Shown one piece after another: positions 52,804-60,402 of a DNA stretch of 64,000 bases. This DNA comes from Hwanghaeella grinnelliae. GTDB lineage: Bacteria > Pseudomonadota > Alphaproteobacteria > UBA8366 > Aestuariispiraceae. The stretch is from the NCBI RefSeq assembly GCF_004005845.1, contig NZ_SADE01000001.1, positions 1,488,001 through 1,552,000 of the forward strand, in the 5' to 3' direction. The notes below the pieces were generated by a model. It did no database searches. It was not told the DNA's origin and saw nothing but the letters and a program-made list of their open reading frames with translations. A program made the translations under genes and the position numbers. Within the stretch, counting starts at the first letter, position 1; every line of letters begins with the position of its first letter.

Positions 52804-54378
52804 ATGGCCAGCGAGCATATCAAAATCGGCGATGTCACGCCCAGGGTGCAATATGCCGGCGACGGCGTTCAGACCCAGTTCGGGTTTTCATTCCCGATTT
52901 TCGAAAATGATGATCTGGAAGTTTATCTGGGGGTATCCGAGACGCCGGAAATGACCGGGTATTCGACAGAAGGGGCAGGGGACAGCGCTGGCGGACTGGT
53001 GACCTTCGACACCCCGCCCGGCACCGGCGTCACGGTGACGCTGTTACGCAATGTCGCGATCAAGCGCACCACTGACTTCTCGGAATCCGGCGATTTCCGG
53101 GCCTCGGTCATCAACAACGAGCTGGACCGACTGACCGCCGTGGCGCAGCAATTGTCGACCTTGATCGGCCGTTCGGTCCGCCTCGCTGAAACCGACGCGG
53201 CGGGCGCGGTTCAACTGCCGCCCGCCAATCTGCGGGCCTCGAAACTGGCGGCTTTCGATGCATCGGGCGATCTGGTCGCGGCGTCGCCGGTGGCGAATGT
53301 GTCGTTGATTTCCACCTTCATGGAAGGCGTCGTGCTCGCCGCCAATGCGGATGCCGGGCGTTCGCTGCTGAATGCCCAGGCGCAAAGCGATGTGTTGGAC
53401 GATATCGCCGCGCTGACCCCGGCGGAAGGCGACGCGCTGACTTTCGACGGCACGCACTGGACCGCGGCCCGCACGGTGAAACGATCTGAAATCCGCCGCC
53501 TGGCCCTCGACGTTGCCGCGCTGAAAGGCGACCGGGAAAACATGGTGGACGGCATCGCCGATCCCTTCGCCGACGAAACCGACCTGGACAACGCGGCCTC
53601 CACCAACGAGGCCCACGACGTGGCCGGCGCCTTCTTTGCAGGGTCGCTGACCTATTCGGCGGACGAGACTGGATCAGGCACGATCTTGGCCAGTGAGGAG
53701 ACGGCAAAGGCAAACCTGTTTGACGACGACACCGGGACCCTATGGACATCGCTGACCTATGCGCAAGGCACGGACTTCGTTGGGTATGACTTCGGTGACG
53801 GCAACGATATCGAAATCCGCCGTGTGCGGCTGTTTCAGAAGACCGCCAACTACCTTGAAGCCGTTAAAGTTCAGTACTCCGACAATGGGGCCGATTGGAC
53901 CGATGCGCTGACCGCGACGGGACTAGGCGCCAACTCCTTCGACGATATTGACGTGCCCGCGACCGAGCCGCACCGCTACTGGCGGCTTCTGTCCAACGCG
54001 GCGGTGACGGGCGGGGCCAACTGGGCGGTGCATGACGTGGAAATGCTCAGCGCCATATCGGGCGACATGACCCTGGTGTCGGTTGCCTTTACCGCCGATG
54101 CCCAACCCGACACCGCGTTGCTTCACATCCAGGCGGTCGGGAACGACGCCTTCACCCTCAACACCGACCTGATCGGCAAGGTCAGCCGCGACAATGGCGC
54201 GACCTGGACCACGGCGGTCTTGGCCGCGGCGGGTGTGCTGGGGGACGGGACGACGATTTACGAGGCAACCGGCATCGACATTTCCGGCCAGCCGTCCGGC
54301 ACGGATATGCGCTACCGCATCGAAACCGACCACGCCAAGGATATCGAGATCCACGGCGTGGTTCTGAAATGGGGCTGA
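52804..54378 (+). CDS. Tail fibre protein with T7-type N-terminus and discoidin-like domain
   Basis: 524 aa. The N-terminal 150 residues resemble the T7 gp17 attachment domain (ITPRV-like VTPRVQYAGDGVQTQFGFSF, then GVTVTLLRNVAIKRTTDFSE). A coiled-coil shaft region (about 215-270) follows, then a discoidin/F5-8-C-like carbohydrate-binding domain (about 275-420: NLFDDDTGTLWTS, GYDFGDGNDIEIRRVRLF, HRYWRLLSN). A final beta-sandwich region closes it. The fibre probably binds host surface sugars. Confidence 0.82.
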   Translation: MASEHIKIGDVTPRVQYAGDGVQTQFGFSFPIFENDDLEVYLGVSETPEMTGYSTEGAGDSAGGLVTFDTPPGTGVTVTLLRNVAIKRTTDFSESGDFRASVINNELDRLTAVAQQLSTLIGRSVRLAETDAAGAVQLPPANLRASKLAAFDASGDLVAASPVANVSLISTFMEGVVLAANADAGRSLLNAQAQSDVLDDIAALTPAEGDALTFDGTHWTAARTVKRSEIRRLALDVAALKGDRENMVDGIADPFADETDLDNAASTNEAHDVAGAFFAGSLTYSADETGSGTILASEETAKANLFDDDTGTLWTSLTYAQGTDFVGYDFGDGNDIEIRRVRLFQKTANYLEAVKVQYSDNGADWTDALTATGLGANSFDDIDVPATEPHRYWRLLSNAAVTGGANWAVHDVEMLSAISGDMTLVSVAFTADAQPDTALLHIQAVGNDAFTLNTDLIGKVSRDNGATWTTAVLAAAGVLGDGTTIYEATGIDISGQPSGTDMRYRIETDHAKDIEIHGVVLKWG

Positions 54379-54382
54379 GAAG

Positions 54383-54646
54383 ATGAGCGCGACACGGATA
54401 AGGGAAAACCGCCCGAAAACCGACTTGGAAAAGGTCTATGAGAAACGCCGCCGTGCCTATAAGGGCGCAGTTCAGGCGGTCAAGGGCGTTGCCATGGATG
54501 AAACCGCCAATATCGGCTTCGTGTTGGATGCCGTCGTCGGTCAACTGGCCGCCGCGATCGCGGCCGGCGACATAACAGCGACCCCCGAAATGACCGATCT
54601 GATAACCCGGTTCCTGGCGGTCAAGACCGCTTTCCCGAAACCGTGA
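54383..54646 (+). CDS. Small phage protein, unknown function
   Basis: 87-aa basic-then-hydrophobic helical protein (TDLEKVYEKRRRAYKGAVQA, then FVLDAVVGQLAAAIAAGDIT). It sits 4 bp after the tail-fibre gene. It may be a tail-fibre accessory or chaperone by position only. Confidence 0.6.
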   Translation: MSATRIRENRPKTDLEKVYEKRRRAYKGAVQAVKGVAMDETANIGFVLDAVVGQLAAAIAAGDITATPEMTDLITRFLAVKTAFPKP

Positions 54647-54676
54647 GTTCCTCACCGATTAAAGAAGGATTGGACG

Positions 54677-54973
54677 ATGCCTGAAGACTTGAAATTCAAC
54701 GGCTGGCTGGCCGAGCGGGATAACGCCCATATGCTTTCCGCCCCGCCGGTGCGGCACCAAGCCGTCACGCTAGGCGGCGGCGATGTAAGCTTTGATGCGG
54801 CCGACCCGCCGCGCGTTCTGTTCATCGGCGGGACCGGCGATGTGACGGTGGAAGACATGAACGGCGATGCGGAAACCTATACGGTCGCCGCGGCGCCGTA
54901 CGAGTTGGCCGGCTTCTTCACCAAGATCGTCGCCGCCACGACCGACGCAACCAAAATCATCGCGCGGTGGTAG
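54677..54973 (+). CDS. Small phage protein, unknown function
   Basis: 98-aa beta-rich protein (QAVTLGGGDVSFDAADPPRV, LFIGGTGDVTVEDMNGDAET, TKIIARW ending). Proteins with this spd_gapC-like opening and IxARW ending are common near phage tail genes. The function is unknown. It ends 4 bp before the next tail gene. Confidence 0.62.
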   Translation: MPEDLKFNGWLAERDNAHMLSAPPVRHQAVTLGGGDVSFDAADPPRVLFIGGTGDVTVEDMNGDAETYTVAAAPYELAGFFTKIVAATTDATKIIARW

Positions 54974-54977
54974 TGAG

Positions 54978-56471
54978 ATGACGATATATGGTCCGAGTAT
55001 GAGCTTGATGCGTCGGCGTCCCTTTGTGGGCGCCGGTGGTGGCGGGGGCAACCTTACTGAAAACATCACAGTGTTGGCGGCAGCGGACAGCACCTTCGCC
55101 GGTGTCGGTGCGGGGGATGGGACGGGTATCAACCCGGAAATGACAGGCGCTCGCCCATTCAGCCCTCCCGTTCAGATGGGAAATCGCCTGCTGGCGCGTG
55201 GCATTGCGGCCCAAGCTGAAACGGTGTGCCAAGAGAATGGTAACGGCGCTGTGACTACGTGGAACGAATACCGCAGCGATATCGTATCGACCGGTGGATT
55301 CGCTTCATCCAGCCGCAACCCGACCATCGGCGGTTTTGTCCCGCGCATGACATCCAGTTCGCAGAGCATCACTTTTACGCCAGGGACAAACGTCGATACT
55401 TTGAGGTTTGGCAATATCCGGGCATCGGCTTTCGGAAAGTTGGGCGTGAAGGTCGATGGCGGTGTGGCCATTGAGTATGACCAGAATGCGGGTTCTAACG
55501 GTTACGAGATTGAGGTTATCGACGGCCTTTCTCTCGGCGCTCACGACTTTGAGTTTACACAAATATCGGGGAGCGCTCACGGTCCTGGGTTTATCCATGC
55601 TTACAACAGTACGGTTCCAGCCTTCCAGATTTTTAATGCTGGAGTCAGAAACACGACTATTCAGTACTGGCTAGGAACGACATACCCGTCGTCAACCTTA
55701 GCGGCGCTAGACGTATTGACCCCGCACGTCGTCATCCTGAAGCACTTCATAAACAACACCCGAAGCGGTGGTGCTGGGACAAGCTATGAGGATATGAAAA
55801 CCCACTACAAAACTATTTTCGAAAAGTGTGGGACCATCGGCGCTCGTGTTTTGTTAGTCATCCCACATGACATCTCGGGCTACGGAGCCGGATGGGACTC
55901 GGCAACCGCTGTAACATTCTTCGAAGACTTGTTGGCTAACGAAATCCCCACGTACACAGGCATCCCTGCTGCCGCGATTGTTAATGTTCCGCAACTGCTT
56001 TTTGAGGCGGGGCTTTCTGGAACTACTGAGCCTGCGACTTACACGGTGCTAGACACCAACGGATACATGCATGACGGCTTACACGCCAAAAGGGCCGTGC
56101 AAGCCGTAGAAGGTGCTGGCATGGGCGATGCGCTGATCACGATGTTTGGTCTCACTGCTGCAACTGCGGTTCCGACTTACTCCGTCACTGATCTTACATT
56201 CTCAGTCGCAGCCGCTACCGCAGCGGGCGCTACCCCCCAAGGTAATGGCGACCAAGACACAGGCACATTCTCCGCTGATGCTGACTTCGCGACGATTGAC
56301 GGCGGAACAGATGCAGATCACTGGCAAATCGTTGACGGGTACAAGCTGTCTCCTTCGGCTGCGGGTGATGCGGCGAACCTTTCCGGCGGGTCCGGCGGGA
56401 CCTACACACTGACAGTTACCTACGTGAAAGATTGCGTTCCGCAGCGAGTTACTGTCACGATCAACACATAA
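54978..56471 (+). CDS. Tail fibre/spike protein with SGNH (GDSL-like) hydrolase domain
   Basis: 497 aa. After a glycine-rich start, LAAADSTFAGVGAGDG places a candidate nucleophile at Ser38 (block I, normally GDS). HDGLHAKRA gives Asp366 and His369, matching the block V DxxH of SGNH esterases. A carbohydrate-binding-like insertion lies between (about 115-220) and an Ig-like repeat domain at the end (about 395-497). Such virion esterases deacetylate host surface polysaccharides (family knowledge). Composition is markedly more AT-rich than the rest of the module from about 55.2 kb, pointing to recent exchange. An open frame extends upstream to 54867 but lacks support. Confidence 0.72.
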   Translation: MTIYGPSMSLMRRRPFVGAGGGGGNLTENITVLAAADSTFAGVGAGDGTGINPEMTGARPFSPPVQMGNRLLARGIAAQAETVCQENGNGAVTTWNEYRSDIVSTGGFASSSRNPTIGGFVPRMTSSSQSITFTPGTNVDTLRFGNIRASAFGKLGVKVDGGVAIEYDQNAGSNGYEIEVIDGLSLGAHDFEFTQISGSAHGPGFIHAYNSTVPAFQIFNAGVRNTTIQYWLGTTYPSSTLAALDVLTPHVVILKHFINNTRSGGAGTSYEDMKTHYKTIFEKCGTIGARVLLVIPHDISGYGAGWDSATAVTFFEDLLANEIPTYTGIPAAAIVNVPQLLFEAGLSGTTEPATYTVLDTNGYMHDGLHAKRAVQAVEGAGMGDALITMFGLTAATAVPTYSVTDLTFSVAAATAAGATPQGNGDQDTGTFSADADFATIDGGTDADHWQIVDGYKLSPSAAGDAANLSGGSGGTYTLTVTYVKDCVPQRVTVTINT

Positions 56472-56762
56472 GAGTTGCGTGTATTGATGATAATGAATAA
56501 TACTTTTCATACATATGGAAAACGACACAAACAAACTTACGATACACGTATTGCTAAAGTTGCTTGGCGGCTTGTTGGCAGTGTTTGTCGTTTTATCACC
56601 ACTTCTTTTGTTGGACAGCTGAACTGGCCAAATGGCGAGGGCGGAATATGGCGTAACCCGCGCCATAGAAACTGCTTAACGTGCGCTCAATGCCGGCGCA
56701 GTGGCCTTTATGATCGCCGATACTCCGTAGTGGTCGCGGCGCTGGTATGGAGACTGTAACCC

Positions 56763-57113
56763 ATGCCGCAACCATCCCAACACGTCTTGATCGATCTTGA
56801 CGCCCGCGCCAGTGCGGCGGCGGCGCATTTGAAGATTGTGGAAACGGCGGGACAGATCGACACGTTGCGGGCCATGGCGGAAAAACATGACAAAGCCGAT
56901 GAAGAACGCACCATCCGTCTGGAACGCGAAATCGAGCAAGTCGGCAAAAAGATCGACAGCCTTTCCGAAAATGTAAGCGGTGCGGTAGGCCGAGTGCACG
57001 CGCGGATCGATGCCTTGGTAAGGGCCGCGTTAACCGGGGCGATGGCGACCGCGATCGCCCTGGCCGGCGCCATCCTTTACGAATTGTGGACGCTGGCCCA
57101 AGCGGGCGGTTGA
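56763..57113 (+). CDS. Coiled-coil single-helix membrane protein, possible holin accessory
   Basis: 116 aa. A long charged coiled coil (TLRAMAEKHDKADEERTIRL, EREIEQVGKKIDSLSENVSG) is followed by one C-terminal transmembrane helix (ALTGAMATAIALAGAILYEL). This layout resembles XhlA-type hemolysin/holin partners. It precedes the lysozyme and 3TM holin, which supports a role in lysis. Confidence 0.68.
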   Translation: MPQPSQHVLIDLDARASAAAAHLKIVETAGQIDTLRAMAEKHDKADEERTIRLEREIEQVGKKIDSLSENVSGAVGRVHARIDALVRAALTGAMATAIALAGAILYELWTLAQAGG

Positions 57114-57230
57114 GACGGATATTACAAAATCTGTCCGTCACGGTTCGTCTGCTGATCGTAGCCGCCTCAGGAGCGAGGGGAGGCGGATGTTGGGGGATTG
57201 CCGGCTTGGCACCACGATAGGGAAAAGACG

Positions 57231-57641
57231 GTGGATCGTGGATTGCTCAAGATCGACTTGGCGCGCGACGAGGGCATGAAGCTTTCGCCCTATACCGATA
57301 CGGTCGGCAAGGTGACGATCGGCGTTGGCCGGAACCTCGATGATGTGGGGATTTCGGAAACCGAAGCCCTGGTCATGCTGGACGCGGATATCGACCGCGC
57401 CATGGAAGACCTGCGCCGCAATGTGCCGTCGGTATTCGACCGCCCGGAACCGGTTCAGCGGGCCTTGGTGACTTTGTGTTTCAACATGGGGTGGCCGCGC
57501 CTGTCGGGATTCAGGCGGATGGGGGCGCATCTTGAATTGAACGAATACGGCCCTGCGGCCGATGAAGCCCTGAACAACAAATGGGCGCGGCAGGTGGGCA
57601 ATCGTGCCCGACGCCTCGCCGGCTTGATACGGGAAGGTTGA
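57231..57641 (+). CDS. Phage lysozyme (GH24, T4-type endolysin)
   Basis: 136 aa from a GTG at 57231. Peptidoglycan muramidase with the catalytic Glu14 (ARDEG), Asp23 (YTDTVG) and Thr29 (VTIGVGRN), the same spacing as T4 lysozyme Glu11-Asp20-Thr26. The C-terminal RALVTLCFNMG segment is also typical. There is no signal peptide, so it depends on a holin. It ends 3 bp before the holin gene. Confidence 0.93.
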   Translation: MDRGLLKIDLARDEGMKLSPYTDTVGKVTIGVGRNLDDVGISETEALVMLDADIDRAMEDLRRNVPSVFDRPEPVQRALVTLCFNMGWPRLSGFRRMGAHLELNEYGPAADEALNNKWARQVGNRARRLAGLIREG

Positions 57642-57644
57642 GCA

Positions 57645-58217
57645 ATGATTTTACCGGTTATCGCCGGATTGATTTCCGCGGCCCCGGCCTTGATCGGCCT
57701 TTTTGACAATGGGGATGACAGCACGGTTTCGAAGGTCGCCAAACTGGCGTCCGGCATTGCGCGGGGCGTGACCGGAACGGACGATGACGGCAACGCCCTG
57801 GCCGCGCTGCAGGCAGACCCGGAACTGTTGTTGGAATACCAGCGCCAGACGGCGCAGCGGGCGATATCGCTGTATCAGGAAGAAACCAAGCGCCTGCTGG
57901 CGGTGAACGAAACCATCCGCGCCGAAGCGGCCAGCGCGGACCCCTATGTCCGCCGCATGCGGCCCACCATGGGCTATGCACTGATTTTCAGTTGGACCAT
58001 GACCATGGCGGCGGTGGTTTATGTGATCGTCACCGATCCGGCGGCGGCCTCGACCGTTATCATCGCCTTGGCCGACCTGTCGATCATGTGGTCGGTCGCG
58101 CTCTCGGTATTGGGCCTCTACGTCTATAAACGCAGCGAGGATAAGAAACCGACCACGGACGCTGAGAATGGCTTGAGCGTGCTGGGGCGCATGGCCGGGA
58201 AACTCATGGCCCGGTGA
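57645..58217 (+). CDS. Three-helix holin of the gene-transfer-agent release type
   Basis: 190 aa. It has an N-terminal hydrophobic helix (LPVIAGLISAAPALIGLFDN), a cytosolic helical section, the conserved AEAASADPYVRRMRPTMGYA, and two further helices (FSWTMTMAAVVYVIV and LSIMWSVALSVLGLYVYKRS). This matches the GTA_holin_3TM family used for particle release. It is directly downstream of the lysozyme and is the last gene of the module. Confidence 0.85.
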   Translation: MILPVIAGLISAAPALIGLFDNGDDSTVSKVAKLASGIARGVTGTDDDGNALAALQADPELLLEYQRQTAQRAISLYQEETKRLLAVNETIRAEAASADPYVRRMRPTMGYALIFSWTMTMAAVVYVIVTDPAAASTVIIALADLSIMWSVALSVLGLYVYKRSEDKKPTTDAENGLSVLGRMAGKLMAR

Positions 58218-58244
58218 CGCGGACGGGGCTGTCGTTGCCGCCGT

Positions 58245-58334
58245 CCGGATCACCAAGGTTGCCCGGATCACCAAGGTTGCCCGGATCGCCAAGGTTGCCC
58301 GGATCGCCTTGCTTGCCCGGATCGCCAGGGTTGC
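58245..58334 (-). repeat. Five 18-bp tandem repeats encoding collagen-like Gly-X-Y on the minus strand
   Basis: Unit CCGGATCACCAAGGTTGC starts at 58245, 58263, 58281, 58299 and 58317. The first copies are nearly identical and the later ones diverged. On the minus strand, in frame with and just after the RidA stop, they read (G-N-L-G-D-P)n. Confidence 0.88.
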
Positions 58335-58347
58335 CCGTGTCTTCCCG

Positions 58348-58749
58348 TCACGCCGGAAGGGCGAGGACCGCTTCGACTTCGAACAACATGTCTTCCAATG
58401 CCAGGCGGTGAACCGGCACCAGGGTTTGGGCCGGCAGGTGATCGCCGAATGCGGCCATCAGAGTCCGCGTCATCGTGGCCAGTTTACTTTCGTCGTACCC
58501 GACCGGGTAGGTGGTCAGCTTGATGACGTCGCCCGGCGCGCCGCCCGCGGCCTCGATCACCGCGAGCAGGTTTCGATAGGCTTGTTTCACCTGGGCCTCG
58601 AAGCCTTCGGGCAGGCTTCCGTCCAACAATTCCCCGCCTTGGCCTGAGATAAAGACCAGCGTGGCCTGGCTGTCGACTTTCACGGCATGGCTATAGCCGT
58701 TTGGCGCGGGATCATAGAGGGCCGGCGGGTTGATAATGGCGGTATCCAT
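58348..58749 (-). CDS. RidA-family (YjgF/YER057c/UK114) protein
   Basis: 133-aa enamine/imine deaminase-like protein. Its start MDTAIINPPALYDPAPNGYS follows the pattern of the family, with VFISGQGGELLDGSLPEGFE, QVKQAYRNLLAVIEAAG, and the C-terminal VPVHRLALEDMLFEVEAVLA containing the usual ExxA. The Arg105-type catalytic residue of classic RidA appears replaced, as in several paralogous groups. The open frame extends upstream to 58947 without support. Directly after its TGA stop the same frame stays open for 47 sense codons encoding a collagen-like repeat. Confidence 0.88.
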   Translation of the reverse strand: MDTAIINPPALYDPAPNGYSHAVKVDSQATLVFISGQGGELLDGSLPEGFEAQVKQAYRNLLAVIEAAGGAPGDVIKLTTYPVGYDESKLATMTRTLMAAFGDHLPAQTLVPVHRLALEDMLFEVEAVLALPA

Positions 58750-59061
58750 GGATGTCGTCCTTTGTGTTTCAGGGGGTGGACCCGCGCGCGGACCGGTGCG
58801 CACAGCGCCCGGATACACGCGGTTTCCCATGAGTGACGTTTCGGCGGCGCTTCGTGTGACACGGTTCGGCGGGAAAAACGGTGCCGGGCCTGCAGGGGGA
58901 GAGGGGGCGAGTAGAGGCGGGCCGGAAGAAAAACGGCGCCGGCCCAAGCAATTGCGCCGCTGTTAAGGAGAAAGTAATACTCGTCGGCGATGTTGCATGG
59001 ATCGGCGGCATGGGGGCATGGGGATGCTGGACCGGACAAAAAATACGGTGGGGTTTCCCGC
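58750..59061. other. Divergent intergenic region
   Basis: 312 bp between the RidA start and the first binding-protein gene. It presumably contains both promoters. Overlapping open frames are read on both strands, but none has a convincing start. No repeat or RNA was recognised. Confidence 0.45.
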
Positions 59062-60186
59062 ATGCGGTTCCTTTGCGCGTTCTTTCTGTACTCATTGATT
59101 GCCTTTGCGACGATGACGGCGGCCTTTGGCGCTGAGTGCCGGACGCCGAAGGTATTGATGTCCTTGCCGGACAGAGCCGATGACCCGTTTTGGGGCCCCT
59201 ATGCTCGGTTCGCGGAAGCGGTGGCGGAAAGCTTGAATGTGGAGCTTACCGTCGACTATTCGATCGCCAACGACCGATCCAATTATAGGGATCGTTTGCA
59301 GGCTGCTCTCTCCGGTCGGTCCAAGCCCGACTATGTCGCGGTCTTCCCCTATTTCGGGGCTGTCGAGACCTTGATGGAGGAATCCGCAGCGCATGGTGTT
59401 TCCATCATCACCTTGAATTCGGATCTTGGGGCCGGGGACCGGAAAGCGGTCGGCTATCCCCGGGAGCGATACAAGAACTGGATATTGCAAAGCCTGGCCG
59501 ATGACGAAAACGCCGGGTTTAAATTGGCACAGGTGGTGGCAAGGGCCGGGCGTGAGCGTTTCAAACTGGCGGAAAGAGATACGGTGTCGATCACTGCCCT
59601 GGGCGGAAATCAGTTGGCCGGCGCCAGCTTGTACCGGCGCGACGGGCTTGAACGTTTTGTGCGCATGTCCGGCGGAGCGGCGGCGATAAACCAGTTCGTC
59701 TTCACGGATTGGAGCTATGAACGCGGCAAAGAAGTGGCGGTGGGACTGATCCGTCGCTACCCCAATACGCAAGGCGTATGGGCCGCAAACCTGCCCCTGG
59801 GGCTCGCGGTTGCCGATGCCTTAAATGCGCTGGCACCCAATCATCGGTTACCCGCCATCGGAATGGTCAGCGGGCCGTTTGACGACAGGGCCTTGGACGG
59901 TATCGACGAGGGGAAGTTCGCCGCTGTCGTCGGCGGGCATTTCCTGGAAGGCGGGATTGTCCTGGCCCTTTTGCTGGACCATTTCAACGGTTTGGATTTC
60001 GTCGACGATATGGGCACTGCGCTGCGTGTGCCGTTCAAGACCGCGGACCGAAAGAATGTAGCCGAACTGCGGGCCGTGATGGGCGACCGGAACTGGCTTG
60101 GCATGCCCTTCCGGCATTTATCGAAATGCTACAACGGCGGGCTCGATTATTACGACTTCAACCTGGACACCATTTTCCGTCACTAG
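59062..60186 (+). CDS. Orphan periplasmic binding protein (Peripla_BP_4-like), array copy 1
   Basis: 374-aa exported sugar/AI-2-type binding protein. The signal peptide MRFLCAFFLYSLIAFATMTA ends near AFGAEC. The mature part begins CRTPKVLMSLPDRADDPFWG. Fold landmarks are YVAVFPYFGAVETLMEES, the hinge ITALGGNQLAGASLYRRDGL, and AVVGGHFLEGGIVLALLLDH. The C-terminus reads GMPFRHLSKCYNGGLDYYDF. The N- and C-terminal cysteines are conserved in all complete copies and may form a disulphide. No transporter or sensor partner is adjacent. It is the first unit of a tandem array. Confidence 0.85.
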   Translation: MRFLCAFFLYSLIAFATMTAAFGAECRTPKVLMSLPDRADDPFWGPYARFAEAVAESLNVELTVDYSIANDRSNYRDRLQAALSGRSKPDYVAVFPYFGAVETLMEESAAHGVSIITLNSDLGAGDRKAVGYPRERYKNWILQSLADDENAGFKLAQVVARAGRERFKLAERDTVSITALGGNQLAGASLYRRDGLERFVRMSGGAAAINQFVFTDWSYERGKEVAVGLIRRYPNTQGVWAANLPLGLAVADALNALAPNHRLPAIGMVSGPFDDRALDGIDEGKFAAVVGGHFLEGGIVLALLLDHFNGLDFVDDMGTALRVPFKTADRKNVAELRAVMGDRNWLGMPFRHLSKCYNGGLDYYDFNLDTIFRH

Positions 60187-60333
60187 GACGCGGCCTGGAA
60201 GCCCTTCGCAGCGGGTTTGCCGATGACAATCACCGCAAGCTTATGTATGAATTAGTTAATTAAAAAGTGCGCATGGATTCCGGACGGTTGGAATGCATGT
60301 CGTATGGCCGGTCCGCCAAGCTTGGAGAAGTAA
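60187..60333 (+). repeat. Array spacer, copy A
   Basis: This interval is recognisably repeated at about 63350-63480. Shared stretches include GGTTTGCC-ATGACAATC, an AT-rich patch ending AAAGTGC, a CCGGTC/CCGGTTGGCC stretch, and TTGGAG before the next gene. The matching order shows that the duplicated unit included the intergenic DNA and the upstream region of copies 2 and 4. Confidence 0.75.
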
Positions 60334-60402
60334 ATCGTTTTTGACATCCGCCGTATAGCGATCCGCCCTTCCGCGGCCGTTCTTGTAACGGCGCTGTGTG
60401 CC

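Larger units (their letters stand above)
41762..58217 (+). mobile_element. Compact podovirus-type prophage-like module
   Basis: About 16.5 kb running from a divergent phage repressor through terminase, portal, scaffold, capsid, cement, T7-like tail tubes, tail fibres and lysis genes, all on the plus strand with tight spacing. The order is a standard podovirus morphogenesis module and the Bbp16-like cement protein recalls Bordetella phage BPP-1. Integrase, excisionase, replication proteins, RNA polymerase and a recognisable small terminase are absent. It is either a decayed prophage, a satellite-like element or a domesticated particle. The boundaries are gene-based, not att-based. Confidence 0.85.

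Noticed and set aside
56475-56759. 94-aa open frame between the tail spike and the coiled-coil lysis gene
   Set aside because: It has no ribosome site, odd composition rich in Arg, Trp and Cys, and an AT-rich first half that reads like non-coding spacer.
41400-58340. Attachment-site direct repeats at the prophage edges
   Set aside because: The best shared string by eye (CACCAA) is too short to be meaningful, so no att site is claimed.
58214-58411. Plus-strand frame encoding SPRLPG repeats
   Set aside because: The repeats make every frame open. The minus-strand frame in register with RidA is the more meaningful reading.
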